This document shows, piece by piece, positions 1 through 8,727 of a DNA stretch of 64,000 nucleotides (position 1 is its first letter; each line of letters opens with the position of its first letter). The notes under the pieces are model-generated. The model was not told where the DNA came from, did not search any database, and saw nothing but the letters and a program-made list of their open reading frames with translations. The DNA lies in contig CACORA010000001.1 of assembly GCA_902629495.1 (NCBI GenBank), positions 45,224 to 109,223 of the forward strand, given 5' to 3'. The translations under genes were made by a program, and so were the position numbers. The stretch is from Planctomycetaceae bacterium (lineage in GTDB: Bacteria > Planctomycetota > Planctomycetia > Pirellulales > UBA1268).

Positions 1-1
1 G

Positions 2-445
2 CGGGATATGGTAGCTGTAAGTGATATACCGTCATGGAACTCGTATGCCGCGCCGCTGGCTGGACGAACAGAACAGGTTCATTTCATGAAACTTCGCACT
101 CATGATGATGGACGTGCCGCTGCAATGCTCGTCGCACCTGACAAATCAAAAGCTGCCCGTCTCTCATGGAGAGCAGCCGAACTGCCGTGTTTTACACTGT
201 GGAAAAATCAGGGGGGGCTTGCTGATGGCTATGTTACGGGACTTGAGCCAGGCACGAATTATCCAAATACTCGTTCATTTGAAGAGTCACAACAACGCGT
301 CGTTCCGCTGGCTCCGCATCAATCGATCACGTTTGATCTGTCTATTGATATCCTGACGGGTGATGCGATCGAGTCGGAACGGCAGCAACTTCAAGGCGTT
401 CCTCCTGTGCTCCATCATGAACCAAAGCATGGATGGTCACCGTAA
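2..445 (+). CDS. DUF4432 family protein, C-terminal part (gene starts before the window)
   Basis: The frame is open to the window edge, so the true start lies upstream and only about 147 residues are visible. The visible part has the signature of DUF4432, an aldose 1-epimerase-like beta-sandwich family: CFTLWKN, then GYVTGLEPGTNYPN, then an acidic and proline-rich tail with VPLAP. In that family the Trp-Lys-Asn and Glu-Pro-x-Thr motifs sit in the sugar-binding face of a galactose-mutarotase-like fold. The exact substrate is unknown. It faces the minus-strand DUF268 gene tail to tail with 211 bp between them, in which I see no convincing hairpin. The family assignment is fairly sure; the function is inferred from the fold only. 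Confidence 0.75.
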   Translation, partial: RDMVAVSDIPSWNSYAAPLAGRTEQVHFMKLRTHDDGRAAAMLVAPDKSKAARLSWRAAELPCFTLWKNQGGLADGYVTGLEPGTNYPNTRSFEESQQRVVPLAPHQSITFDLSIDILTGDAIESERQQLQGVPPVLHHEPKHGWSP

Positions 446-656
446 CTTCTTACGGTTATGCCACCAACTCTGTTCAGCATGTGAACCTCTTCAGATTCAT
501 TGCTTCATGCTGTAACTGACGGCCAACGGATTGTCTCCGCGTGTGTCCCACACTCCTCTGCTGTTTAGTTCTCTCTTACACTCCAATTGCCCATGCTTCT
601 ATTCTTCAGGAGTTCGTCGGCGACATGCCTTTTTGCACAAACCCTCACAATGACAT

Positions 657-1451
657 TTACTTTTTTGTCATCTCAAAAATTCCACACCCAAACGTACACC
701 CACAACTGCTTTTTATTTCTTTCTCCGTGAGTTCTACATCTTCATGAAGATTATTCTGATCATCAACAAATGAAAAATGGTCCACCCTGTACGCATCTTG
801 AAATAGCTCAAACACGTGGCTCAATGCAAACACTCGATGCGCATCAAATTCAATTCGTTGTGGACCAATCGGCACAGAAAAATAGAGCGTCCCGCCTCTT
901 CTCAACATTCGTGTGAGGTTTTCTATGCCCAGTAGATATCCATCATAGTTTACTGGATCACCGTATCTCCCGAGTCCGAAATGCTCCATTGCATGTAAGC
1001 ATGAAAGAGAATCACAATAATCGAGCAATGTATTATCTGTGGGTGCCATCATGTCACACTGGATAAACGTTATGTTGCTACTTGTATTGGATATTGGCCG
1101 AATATCGATCACCTCAATTGGCCGAAATGAAGCAACATGAGAAACAAAACCATCTATCCTCGAACCAACATCCAAATGAGTCACTGGATTATTTTGAAAG
1201 ACGCGCTGTGCCACCAACAAATCTTGGTGAAAGTAATGCCTCGTCACCTCACCGGCTTGTGAAAACCTGTCGTCAAGACATGGATATGGTGTTCCAAATA
1301 CGAAACTATTTGCAGCGTGTTTCTGTTGTGTCTTCAGTTGCCAGAAATTCCAGATGTAATATGGAACTCCCCTAATGGCACGAAACGCTTTTAGGACATC
1401 AAGACCAAACGTTGCAAGAAGCGCATGGATCATCCGCAATACATGTCTCAC
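657..1451 (-). CDS. DUF268 family protein (SAM-methyltransferase-like)
   Basis: A 264-residue protein with a hydrophobic, Arg-rich N-terminus. The stretch LDVGSRIDGFVSH around residue 93 looks like a class I methyltransferase glycine loop, followed by VIDIRP, the usual acidic residue at the end of strand 2. Further on are LSCLHAMEHFGLGRYGD and a conserved GG-TLYFSVPIG block. This order is what is known for DUF268, a family found near polysaccharide-synthesis genes in other bacteria. No glycosyltransferase gene lies beside it here, so the substrate is unknown. The ATG at 1451 is the first in the frame. An unremarkable non-coding stretch lies upstream of it. Confidence 0.7.
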   Translation of the reverse strand: MRHVLRMIHALLATFGLDVLKAFRAIRGVPYYIWNFWQLKTQQKHAANSFVFGTPYPCLDDRFSQAGEVTRHYFHQDLLVAQRVFQNNPVTHLDVGSRIDGFVSHVASFRPIEVIDIRPISNTSSNITFIQCDMMAPTDNTLLDYCDSLSCLHAMEHFGLGRYGDPVNYDGYLLGIENLTRMLRRGGTLYFSVPIGPQRIEFDAHRVFALSHVFELFQDAYRVDHFSFVDDQNNLHEDVELTEKEIKSSCGCTFGCGIFEMTKK

Positions 1452-1765
1452 TGATCTTCCCTCACGTTTTGCTTGACAAACATCAACAATTTGCCAAATG
1501 CTATCGGTCTGGCCTACTCAGGCAGAGCAGGCAACTCGTTTGCACACATCTATCATACATATGGCCTAACCGAACTTCCTCAAGATAATTCATAACAACC
1601 GTTTTGATGGTTCTCACAATACGCAGTGATTTGTCGTGACGAACGCACAACATCTAGAGAACATGGCACAACGCGAACCCTCTGGTCGCCAATGTGGAAA
1701 TGCGGAGAATATCGAAAATCCCGAAGACATGCTGGCTGATTTTCATACTCAAGCGTCGTGCACAT
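1452..1765. other. Gene-poor stretch upstream of the DUF268 gene
   Basis: No convincing gene. A 61-codon minus-strand frame (1580-1765) begins within the terminator T-run and matches nothing I recognise. The stretch should carry the promoter of the minus-strand DUF268 gene, but I cannot point to a clear -35/-10 pair. Confidence 0.5.
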
Positions 1766-1799
1766 AAAAAGCTACCGCCCCCACAAGGGAGGCGGTAGC
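1766..1799 (-). terminator. Strong rho-independent terminator
   Basis: Inverted repeat GCTACCGCC (1771-1779) / GGCGGTAGC (1791-1799), a perfect 9-bp stem, extended by a further CCC/GGG pairing around an ACAA loop. Read on the minus strand it is followed at once by five T (1766-1770). The plus-strand side has no T-run, so it works for minus-strand transcription. It most likely ends the DUF1552-sulfatase-PQQ operon, whose last stop is at 2059, or a separate short transcript lying in between. Confidence 0.9.
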
Positions 1800-1810
1800 A
1801 CAAAAACGGT

Positions 1811-1859
1811 GGGCTGCTTCAACGGCTGGCCCGTCGACTGGCCGTTAGCGGCACAGCCC
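1811..1859 (-). ncRNA. Nested hairpin element before the terminator (candidate structured RNA)
   Basis: Two nested perfect stems: an outer 6-bp stem GGGCTG (1811-1816) / CAGCCC (1854-1859) and an inner 6-bp stem AACGGC (1821-1826) / GCCGTT (1841-1846). The inner loop also contains a GGCC...GGCC self-complementary pair. The element lies 12 bp before the terminator stem and overlaps the last codons of an 11-codon frame with a strong ribosome-binding site. It could be a small regulatory RNA, a dual-function RNA, or only a structured 3' end of the operon mRNA. I do not recognise it as 6S, SRP, tmRNA or RNase P RNA. Confidence 0.4.
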
Positions 1860-1880
1860 TCCAATACAGTCTTGCTTCAC
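1845..1880 (-). CDS. Possible 11-codon mini-ORF with a near-perfect Shine-Dalgarno
   Basis: On the minus strand AAAGGAGGTG, fully complementary to the usual 3' end of bacterial 16S rRNA, lies 5 bases before a GTG. That GTG opens the frame MKQDCIGGLCR and ends in TAA. No other site in the window that I checked has such a long match. The same frame is open far upstream, so a 44-residue version from an ATG at about 1979 cannot be excluded, but then the ribosome-binding site would sit inside it without purpose. No known peptide family recognised. The two cysteines and the following hairpins suggest a leader peptide or dual-function RNA; that is inference. Confidence 0.3.
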   Translation of the reverse strand: MKQDCIGGLCR

Positions 1881-2058
1881 GAGACCACCTCCTTTCAAAC
1901 GAGTACCCCGGCTGTCACGACCACTGCAAGATCGTCGCCAGGCTCTTCCTTCTCCGGCCGTCACCAGAGCCTTACTCATAATGGTAGTCACTGTTCCTCG
2001 ATTTGGGGGATCCCAAAAGCTTGAACGTAGATAGGCAAGGCATCTATAGTGCCGTGAG

Positions 2059-3369
2059 TCATAGCTTTTTTTCCGAAATACAGACCAATGATTCCTGCCG
2101 ATTTTCTCCCGACCCCGTACCGACACGAAGAAAAATCTCACCATCTGAAAAGGCGGGGCTTGCATAACAGTCATCGCCGATTCGGTTCTGAGCAATGAGT
2201 TTGTATTCGTCAGGCGTTGCCTCAAAAACAAATGTCTCACCACTCAAGTTCGATACATACAGCAACCCATTACACAAAACTGGGGACGCGCTGAAATTTC
2301 CACCAAGCCTCTGTCGCCAACAGACATCACCTGTCTTGGCATTCCAGCAGTACGCCACACCATTATCACTTGCTGCAAAAAGACTCCCTTCTGACACAAG
2401 CATGGATGGCTCATAGATCTTGGTGCTATCTGACCAAATCTTTTCTCCCGTTGACGACAGACACACTGTTTCTGTTTCTGGATACCCGCCACTTGCATAA
2501 ATACACGTACCATCTGTGACCACAGTGCCACACGTTGCCTCTGCAATACATGGAGTCCGCCAGTACTCTTTACCCGTTAGAGGGTCATAACTGGTTACGG
2601 CACCACAACCACTGATAAGGAGCTGATCGCGCCCATCAACATTAGCAATTGTTGGACTCGAATAACTACTCGTATCGCCACGTATGATTCTCCATATAAT
2701 CTTTCCGGTCTTTGCGTCGAGTGCTGCTATAAAGCCAACCCCCCAATTGTCAGCAGCAACAATAATGGATGAGCCATAGAGGATGGGAGACGGGGCATAC
2801 CCAAACTTTGAGGTAAATCCGCCAACCTCCTGTTGCCATATCTCACTTCCATCGAGACTGATTGCTGAGGCCAGAATGTTACCCGAGTTTAAGAACGTGG
2901 CATATAAGTTACGACCGTCACTCGCGAGCGTACCGTTTGCATTTGTTCCTTTTTTATGAACTTGCTTTGCTGGAGGAAAACCACCCTGATGCACAGTCTT
3001 ACTCCATAGTAATTTCCCATTCGTTCGATCATACGCAAAGACATTTTGTGACTCTTCTGTATTATTTGCTGACGCTAGATATACAACGTTCCGGATAACG
3101 ATAGGTGAACTATGACCGCGCCCAGGAATCGGTGACTGCCAGCGAATGTTGAAACCGGCATCCCATTTCGTTGGTATCTCCTGATCTCTGGCAATACCCG
3201 TATGGTCTCGCCCCCGCCAGGATGGCCAATCTTCATCAAGCAGCGCATGCTCTATTGGGGTAATTGATATACCACTTTGCGAAATATCAATTGGACTCAC
3301 GGCCTGGCTTTGTTGACAACCCGCACTGGAAAAACTGAAGACGACACACAAAAAAATTAGTCTATTCAT
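2059..3369 (-). CDS. PQQ-like beta-propeller lipoprotein
   Basis: Start placed at 3369, giving a lipoprotein signal (MNRLIFLCVV...SSAGC, cysteine about residue 19); the longer frame to 3501 would bury this signal. The mature protein begins with a Trp-Arg-Gly-Arg-Asp segment and GRGHSSPIV, typical of planctomycete PQQ-propeller proteins. Repeated blades of the form 'YAYDRTNGKLLW' and 'ALDAKTGKIIW' follow. Length (436 residues) fits one 7-8-bladed propeller, related in fold to BamB, and it is probably anchored in a membrane facing the periplasm. It is last in the DUF1552 operon, 179 bp after the sulfatase-like gene. Substrate and PQQ binding are unproven, since many members lack the cofactor. 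Confidence 0.85.
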   Translation of the reverse strand: MNRLIFLCVVFSFSSAGCQQSQAVSPIDISQSGISITPIEHALLDEDWPSWRGRDHTGIARDQEIPTKWDAGFNIRWQSPIPGRGHSSPIVIRNVVYLASANNTEESQNVFAYDRTNGKLLWSKTVHQGGFPPAKQVHKKGTNANGTLASDGRNLYATFLNSGNILASAISLDGSEIWQQEVGGFTSKFGYAPSPILYGSSIIVAADNWGVGFIAALDAKTGKIIWRIIRGDTSSYSSPTIANVDGRDQLLISGCGAVTSYDPLTGKEYWRTPCIAEATCGTVVTDGTCIYASGGYPETETVCLSSTGEKIWSDSTKIYEPSMLVSEGSLFAASDNGVAYCWNAKTGDVCWRQRLGGNFSASPVLCNGLLYVSNLSGETFVFEATPDEYKLIAQNRIGDDCYASPAFSDGEIFLRVGTGSGENRQESLVCISEKKL

Positions 3370-3548
3370 TGTGAAGAACTCTACGATTGACGACTCCGAC
3401 AGAAGGCTCACAGCACATCTCAAAAAAAAAGCACCTGCTTTGCTCCAACCACGCATTGACCAGACCCCCACTATTTCAATGAATTGAGGTTGTGGTGACA
3501 AGGCACTTGATCAGGCAGTCCTTTAAAAAAATACATCTTGAAACCTCG

Positions 3549-4847
3549 TCAGGGCACCTCACTCGGCTCGCTGGATGTCGGGAAGAACCCTTCCGCATCT
3601 TCAAACCGACTCAGAATCATTTCCAAACGTTGCCGACGCCCTGGCGCAATCTTATCAAGTGGGCTCACTTGATTTTCTTGTCGTGGATCTTTTGTCAGGT
3701 CATGAAAATTTCCATTGCTGTCAAGAATGTGTTGCCAATCACGCACCATGCGACATCTGTCAAGCTGGGAAAAAATCCAACTCCTCTTTTGAAACGGGTC
3801 CTCGCTGCCTTTCAGACTGGGGATAAATGAGCGGCCATCTCTTTGTGGAGTTTGTGGTGGAGAAACGTTCGCTACTTCAAGAATGGTTGGAAAGATATCC
3901 GTGAAATCGACAAGATCCTTTGTAGTCCGTTCACCATGTGTGAGAAATGGAGCACGAACAATAAATGGCACATGCACACCATAATCAGTTTCACATCCCT
4001 TTCCCTTGAGGGCAGGTTCACCATGAAGGGCTCCAGCCACCGCAGAGCCATTGTCGCCTGTGAAAATAATAAGTGTATTTTTTCGAAGTCCCGCTTCATC
4101 AACAGTCCTAATCAGGCGGCCAACGAGTTGATCCATATAGGTAATATTGCCAGCGTACAGCTCATACTCTGACTCCAGGTTGCTACCCTTATTAAGCGGA
4201 GTCGTGGAGTGTGGACCATGAGCGAGTAACATGGGGTAATAAATGAAAAATGGACTACTTCTCTTTCTTTGAACAAACTCAATCAAGAAGGAATTGATGC
4301 TATCTGGACTGTATGGAACACTTTCACGCTTACCGTTTGTCATGAGCGTGCCGCCCCAATATCGCTCGTTGGATTCAGGCTGACTGCCTCCGGTTCCCGT
4401 CCACACACAATGTTCATCAAACCCAAGATCCCGGAGCGAGTGTGGCTGATCTCCCAACTGGCTCATTTGCCACTTCCCACCAATGACCGTGGCATAGCCA
4501 GCGTCTTGCAAGAGCTTGGGAAAGGCAACCACTTTTGTCCAACGAAGACCTTCACCATCGGCGTGCGGCTGGTTGTCTGGCTGAGTCAATCCATACCGAA
4601 AAGGATACTGGCCAGTAAGAAGCGTGACCCGACTGAGCATCCCATGCGGAGTACTCCATGCCGTTTCATATCGAACGCCTTCCATTGATAGCTTATCAAT
4701 ACTTGGCGTATGGTGAGGTGATCCATAACACCCCACCCAGTCACGCCCCACATCATCAGCAAGAATGAGAATGACATTCGGAGGCTCAGCCGACAACACT
4801 GTTGTCGCAATGACACACACTGATAACACTGAAAAAATATTTATCAT
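3549..4847 (-). CDS. Sulfatase-like protein lacking the formylglycine Cys/Ser
   Basis: A 432-residue alkaline-phosphatase-superfamily protein with a signal peptide (cleavage near residue 20). Metal-site residues are present: ILADDVG (D31, D32), LAHGPH, and FTGDNG. The block that should read Cys-x-Pro-x-Arg before LLTG reads GMLSR (residues 69-73) followed by VTLLTG. Arg73 and the LTG spacing are kept but the Cys is Gly and the Pro is Leu. Known sulfatases need that Cys or Ser to be converted to formylglycine, so this one is unlikely to hydrolyse sulfate esters by the usual route. Its start overlaps the stop of the DUF1592 gene by 4 bp, so the two are translationally coupled. It may be a binding protein or use another mechanism. 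Confidence 0.85.
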   Translation of the reverse strand: MINIFSVLSVCVIATTVLSAEPPNVILILADDVGRDWVGCYGSPHHTPSIDKLSMEGVRYETAWSTPHGMLSRVTLLTGQYPFRYGLTQPDNQPHADGEGLRWTKVVAFPKLLQDAGYATVIGGKWQMSQLGDQPHSLRDLGFDEHCVWTGTGGSQPESNERYWGGTLMTNGKRESVPYSPDSINSFLIEFVQRKRSSPFFIYYPMLLAHGPHSTTPLNKGSNLESEYELYAGNITYMDQLVGRLIRTVDEAGLRKNTLIIFTGDNGSAVAGALHGEPALKGKGCETDYGVHVPFIVRAPFLTHGERTTKDLVDFTDIFPTILEVANVSPPQTPQRDGRSFIPSLKGSEDPFQKRSWIFSQLDRCRMVRDWQHILDSNGNFHDLTKDPRQENQVSPLDKIAPGRRQRLEMILSRFEDAEGFFPTSSEPSEVP

Positions 4848-7267
4848 TTTGTGTGAAAGGCCTCACTCTCAGTAATCATGTGAATGAGTTCACGAAATCC
4901 AAAATCTTTTTTCTTCAGAGATGTAATTATTTCTTCAACGTCATCGTGATCAGTAAAACTCAACCGACGACCCATTGCATAAATGAAAAGTTTTTCTGTA
5001 AGGCATCGAGCAAACTGCTCTGGGCGACGAAGAAGATAATCTTTTATGCCGCGCGCGCCTGATACCTTGGTACCATCTGGCAATTCACTTACTTCGTTGA
5101 TGAGTGACTTCTTCGAATAGCGATCTCTCCATGCGCCAACATGGTCATACTTTTCCATCGATAGCCCAAGCGGATCGATCTTGCGGTGACACTCATAGCA
5201 TGTTGGATTACTCCGGTGCTTTTCCATCAGTTCACGAATCGTCACAACACCCCGTGTGTCAGGCTCTATGGGTTCGATATCAGGGGGTGGCGGACTTGGT
5301 GGTGTTCCGAAAAGATTCTCGAGTACCCATACACCTCTCACAACAGGCTGGGTCTCAATCCCATTTGATGTCGCAGTCAAAATACTGCCGTGCCCCAGCA
5401 GACCACCTCGGTGAGCATCTGCTCCAAGAGAAACCTTCTGGAATATATCTTGGCTAACACCAGAAATACCATAATGCCTCGCGAGTTGAGGATTCAGAAA
5501 GGTGTAGTCTGAATCAATAAATTCCAGAATGCTTCGATTGTTGTGAAGCACGTAATCAAAAAAGAGATGCGTCTCTTTTCGCATCGCTTCTTCAAGATCA
5601 TCATCATAGTACGACCGGTTTTTTTCTGGGTCAGGAGGCATATCACCCAGTTTTCGAAGGCGCAACCATTGACCAGTAAAATTTTGCGTAAATGCAGCTG
5701 ACTTTGAATCTGAGAGCATCCGGCTCACGTGACCTCTTAGCACATCTGGATCAAATAAACGTTGTGCGTCAGCATCTGCGCGCAACTTCTGATCCGGCAT
5801 GGAACTCCAAAGAAAATAAGACAGCCGAGCTGCCAATTCATGATGCGTCACCCGTCGGCTAGAACCCTTCCCTGGATCCAACTCAGCGAGGTAGAGGAAA
5901 TGTGGCGATGTTAGAATTGCTCTCACACCATATTTGGCCGCACCCCAGATATCACCATGATTCTCGAAATACGTATGGGCCAGACCAAGATAGGGAACGA
6001 GTTCCGTTTCTTGCACTGGTCGACGAAAGGCTTCCGATGCAACACGCACGAGACATGCATCAAGATACTCTTTGTCGTATTGACCATTTGTGGGCTCAGG
6101 AAAAAAACGGGCAAATCCGGGAGGTGGCCATTGATCGTAGAACGGTCCTTCGATCTCAATCGAATGCACATGAAGTTCTGGTCCTGACCCAACATACATC
6201 TCAGGAGGATTACGAATTGGATAAAGAGCGTCCTTGTTATATTTGGGGAGGACCTTCCGCAGAATTCGCTTAAAGGAGCCTGCTGGACCATTCGCCCAAT
6301 GGAGATGAAACGTAAAGCCTTTTTCGAGCCAGACTCTATGCTCAATCTCGAGGACCTCGTCATCAGGAATTTCGTATTCTCCGATGATTCGATGGGCTGT
6401 CGCGCCCAGTTCACGTGAATCAATAGAAATTGATAAACGCATTGGCTCATCAGATTGATATCGAAGATCTTCATCCTTGTAACGAGATTTTCGCCTCACC
6501 GCCTTAGCCGAGCAGCGGATAACATACTCTCCATCAACAGGAACTCCTCTTTTTTTGTCGAGTAAAGGCACGCCCAGTGGCTGACGGAATTTTATATACA
6601 TTCGCCCTGCCTCTCTTCGGTCATCCTTATCCGCAGAACCATAACCAAGAGGATTCTTTTGGTGGCTGGCTCCAACGTGATAGCGAATCATCTCCGGACG
6701 GTCGCCTGGAACAATTGCTTTATTGACAACCTTGCGAGCCGCCTGAAGGTAATTCCGCAGGAGATAATCAGATGCCACAAGTCCTTCGCCAACGTTGTCA
6801 AAACCTTCCGTTGCATCGTCCTCCGGAAATGTTGTTGTGGGATCAAAGTCAACCATCTTCAGTTGAAAGAGATCACGGATGGTATTTCGATACTCAGATC
6901 GATTAAGACGACGCATGACAACTTTCCCAGAATCATCCCGCGCCTCGGCTCGAGCCTTAGCTAACGAAGCTGTGAGCAACGCCACAACTTGCCGCACTTC
7001 CTCATCGGACGGCTGCAACTCCTCTTCGGGAGGCATCGAAGACAAATTCAGTTGATCGAGTATTTCTTGAAGTGATTCCAGTTCGTTCAGTTTATTAGAA
7101 TCGCTTGTCAATGCATCAAAACGTCGGTCACCTTGTTGCTTCTGCTTTCCGTGACAACGAAGACAATAGTCATGCAAAAATGACCGAAAACTGGCATCAT
7201 CATACGATGAAGCAATCGCCAGACTTGAACCAGCACCAACAACAATTAAGACGACAAAACGAATCAT
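4844..7267 (-). CDS. DUF1592/DUF1588/DUF1585 planctomycete cytochrome-like protein
   Basis: An 807-residue exported protein. Order seen: signal peptide (1-20); a CxxCH heme motif CLRCH at 35-39 (planctomycete cytochrome PSCyt1); a DUF1587-type block VMRRLNRSEYRNTIRDL near 116; a central DUF1595/DUF1592 region with RLSYFLWSSMPD; a DUF1588 region with a second CxxCH (CYECH) followed by KIDPLGLSMEKYD; and a C-terminal DUF1585 block ending in MITESEAF. This is the standard architecture of the family, which is nearly always paired with a DUF1552 gene, as here (4-bp overlap with the gene upstream). The reaction is unknown; two c-type heme sites imply electron transfer outside the cytoplasm. Confidence 0.92.
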   Translation of the reverse strand: MIRFVVLIVVGAGSSLAIASSYDDASFRSFLHDYCLRCHGKQKQQGDRRFDALTSDSNKLNELESLQEILDQLNLSSMPPEEELQPSDEEVRQVVALLTASLAKARAEARDDSGKVVMRRLNRSEYRNTIRDLFQLKMVDFDPTTTFPEDDATEGFDNVGEGLVASDYLLRNYLQAARKVVNKAIVPGDRPEMIRYHVGASHQKNPLGYGSADKDDRREAGRMYIKFRQPLGVPLLDKKRGVPVDGEYVIRCSAKAVRRKSRYKDEDLRYQSDEPMRLSISIDSRELGATAHRIIGEYEIPDDEVLEIEHRVWLEKGFTFHLHWANGPAGSFKRILRKVLPKYNKDALYPIRNPPEMYVGSGPELHVHSIEIEGPFYDQWPPPGFARFFPEPTNGQYDKEYLDACLVRVASEAFRRPVQETELVPYLGLAHTYFENHGDIWGAAKYGVRAILTSPHFLYLAELDPGKGSSRRVTHHELAARLSYFLWSSMPDQKLRADADAQRLFDPDVLRGHVSRMLSDSKSAAFTQNFTGQWLRLRKLGDMPPDPEKNRSYYDDDLEEAMRKETHLFFDYVLHNNRSILEFIDSDYTFLNPQLARHYGISGVSQDIFQKVSLGADAHRGGLLGHGSILTATSNGIETQPVVRGVWVLENLFGTPPSPPPPDIEPIEPDTRGVVTIRELMEKHRSNPTCYECHRKIDPLGLSMEKYDHVGAWRDRYSKKSLINEVSELPDGTKVSGARGIKDYLLRRPEQFARCLTEKLFIYAMGRRLSFTDHDDVEEIITSLKKKDFGFRELIHMITESEAFHTK

Positions 7268-8544
7268 GTAAGTAAATGGTTGAGGTTTGATGAACTTGTC
7301 GCGAATGCATCCTGCTGGACCCCTAATTGCTGCAGAATGGTCACAAAAAGATCTGATAGCGGACGTCCATCTCGCCCCTGGCGATCAAAGCGATGGTGAC
7401 TGCCTCCACGGAATCCACCCCCTGCAACCATAACCGGAAGATTGCGACTGGAATGCGAACTTGCATTGCCCATTCCACTACCAAACAGGACCACCGTTGA
7501 ATCCAGTAAGGATTGTCCATCACGGTCTTGAGTGTCTCGTAGTTTTGTGAGGAATCGTGAAAACTGCTCAGCATAAAAACGTTCAATGATCGCAAGTTCT
7601 TTGAGCAGTTCAGGCCGCTTTCCATGATGCGTCAGTGAGTGATAGCCCAGAGTGATACCGTCAAACGGAAACAAACGATTCCCCCCTGGATGTCCGTACG
7701 TAATAACGTTCGTAGAATTCGTTTGTAGTGCGAGCACCATCAGGTCATACATCACAGAGGTATTATATGGATATGCAAGATCTACCAAGACATCGCTATC
7801 ATCGTCACCACGAATGACTGTATCACTGACCTTTGGTTTGTTGACATCAAGCCAATCTGCCTTGCGCTTTAACTTGCGTTCAACCTCACGAACAGCCGTG
7901 AGAAACTGATCCAGTTTGCCTCTATCGGCTTTCGCTAACTTTAATCCCAAGCCCTTTGCATCTTCATATACGACATCAAGAATGCTGGCATCTTCCTCAA
8001 GATATTGGCGAGTCTGCTCCTTCAGTTTGGGGCTGTCGCTCAAGAACAACTTCATGAAAACTTTTGTAGGATCAGCCTCTGTTGGCAACTTGACGCCCGC
8101 CGGCGACCACGACACACCACTGCCCCCGAGGAGTACGGTAGGGAATCGAGTGGACTGTCCTATTTTCTCACCAAGAAACTGGTCCAGCGTTTGCAAACGT
8201 TGCGGCTGATCCTTGGCCTTACCAACATCAACACCATTGAGAAATGTATTTGAACAACCGTGACCACCACCAACACCAGGGTGATCCAGATTTGTAAAAA
8301 CAGTGAGATACTCTCGATGAGGAACTAACGATTGCAAGAGTGATGGGAATTCAAAATTCTGGCCAGTTTCATGAGGAAAAAAACCTCCAGGATTCATCCC
8401 ATACGTTGGCGAGACACAAACAAAACGTCTTGCTTTCGACAAGGCGACTGTCGAAGCATCAGAACGCAAGGAATCAAACATCGGCAATGCAAGTGAAACC
8501 CCAAGCCCACGAAGAAAATGACGCCGGATGATTGCTTTCTTCAT
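7264..8544 (-). CDS. DUF1552 family Tat-exported protein
   Basis: A 426-residue protein with a twin-arginine export signal (IRRHFLRGLGVSLALPMF, residues 6-23). Typical DUF1552 features follow: RFVCVSPTYGMNPGGFFP, a GVGGGHGCSNTFLNG segment, and near the end STVVLFGSGMGNASSHSSRNLPVMVAGGG. The family shares a phosphatase/sulfatase-like fold with DUF1501 but its reaction is not established. It is the first gene of the four-gene minus-strand operon; the start ATG is preceded by AGGAAT. A 15-bp palindrome lies 27 bp upstream and may be an operator. Confidence 0.92.
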   Translation of the reverse strand: MKKAIIRRHFLRGLGVSLALPMFDSLRSDASTVALSKARRFVCVSPTYGMNPGGFFPHETGQNFEFPSLLQSLVPHREYLTVFTNLDHPGVGGGHGCSNTFLNGVDVGKAKDQPQRLQTLDQFLGEKIGQSTRFPTVLLGGSGVSWSPAGVKLPTEADPTKVFMKLFLSDSPKLKEQTRQYLEEDASILDVVYEDAKGLGLKLAKADRGKLDQFLTAVREVERKLKRKADWLDVNKPKVSDTVIRGDDDSDVLVDLAYPYNTSVMYDLMVLALQTNSTNVITYGHPGGNRLFPFDGITLGYHSLTHHGKRPELLKELAIIERFYAEQFSRFLTKLRDTQDRDGQSLLDSTVVLFGSGMGNASSHSSRNLPVMVAGGGFRGGSHHRFDRQGRDGRPLSDLFVTILQQLGVQQDAFATSSSNLNHLLT

Positions 8545-8570
8545 CTGTTATTCCTCAGACACGAAGATAA

Positions 8571-8585
8571 TTCCTTACTAAGGAA
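8571..8585. promoter_or_regulatory. Palindrome upstream of the DUF1552 operon (candidate operator)
   Basis: TTCCTTA C TAAGGAA, a perfect 7-bp inverted repeat with one central base, ends 27 bp upstream of the DUF1552 start. A possible -10 (TATACT on the minus strand, 8624-8619) lies about 35 bp further up, so the palindrome would fall at the start of the transcript or just inside the 5' leader. This fits either a repressor site or a short mRNA stem. I found no second copy. Confidence 0.35.
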
Positions 8586-8727
8586 GTCATCACCAAAATG
8601 GCTTCACTAGAGAACCAAGTATACGCCATACAGGAGATAAAAACGGATTGGCATGAACTTGAACCTAAAAGCCAGTGCGTTGAGTACTTTTCCACAAAGA
8701 CGTGTCGGGAAAGAAAAAATGATCTAC

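Noticed and set aside
541..747. A 68-codon plus-strand frame with a hydrophobic start
   Set aside because: It overlaps the end of the better-supported DUF268 gene and has no ribosome site.
1580..1765. A 61-codon minus-strand frame after the terminator
   Set aside because: It starts inside the terminator T-run, has no ribosome site and matches no family I know.
4629..4655. Alternative reading of the sulfatase loop with S65-T-P-H-G69 as the S-x-P-x-R motif
   Set aside because: It would lose the conserved Arg and put LTG eight residues after the motif instead of four; the alignment with G69 at the Cys position keeps both Arg and spacing.
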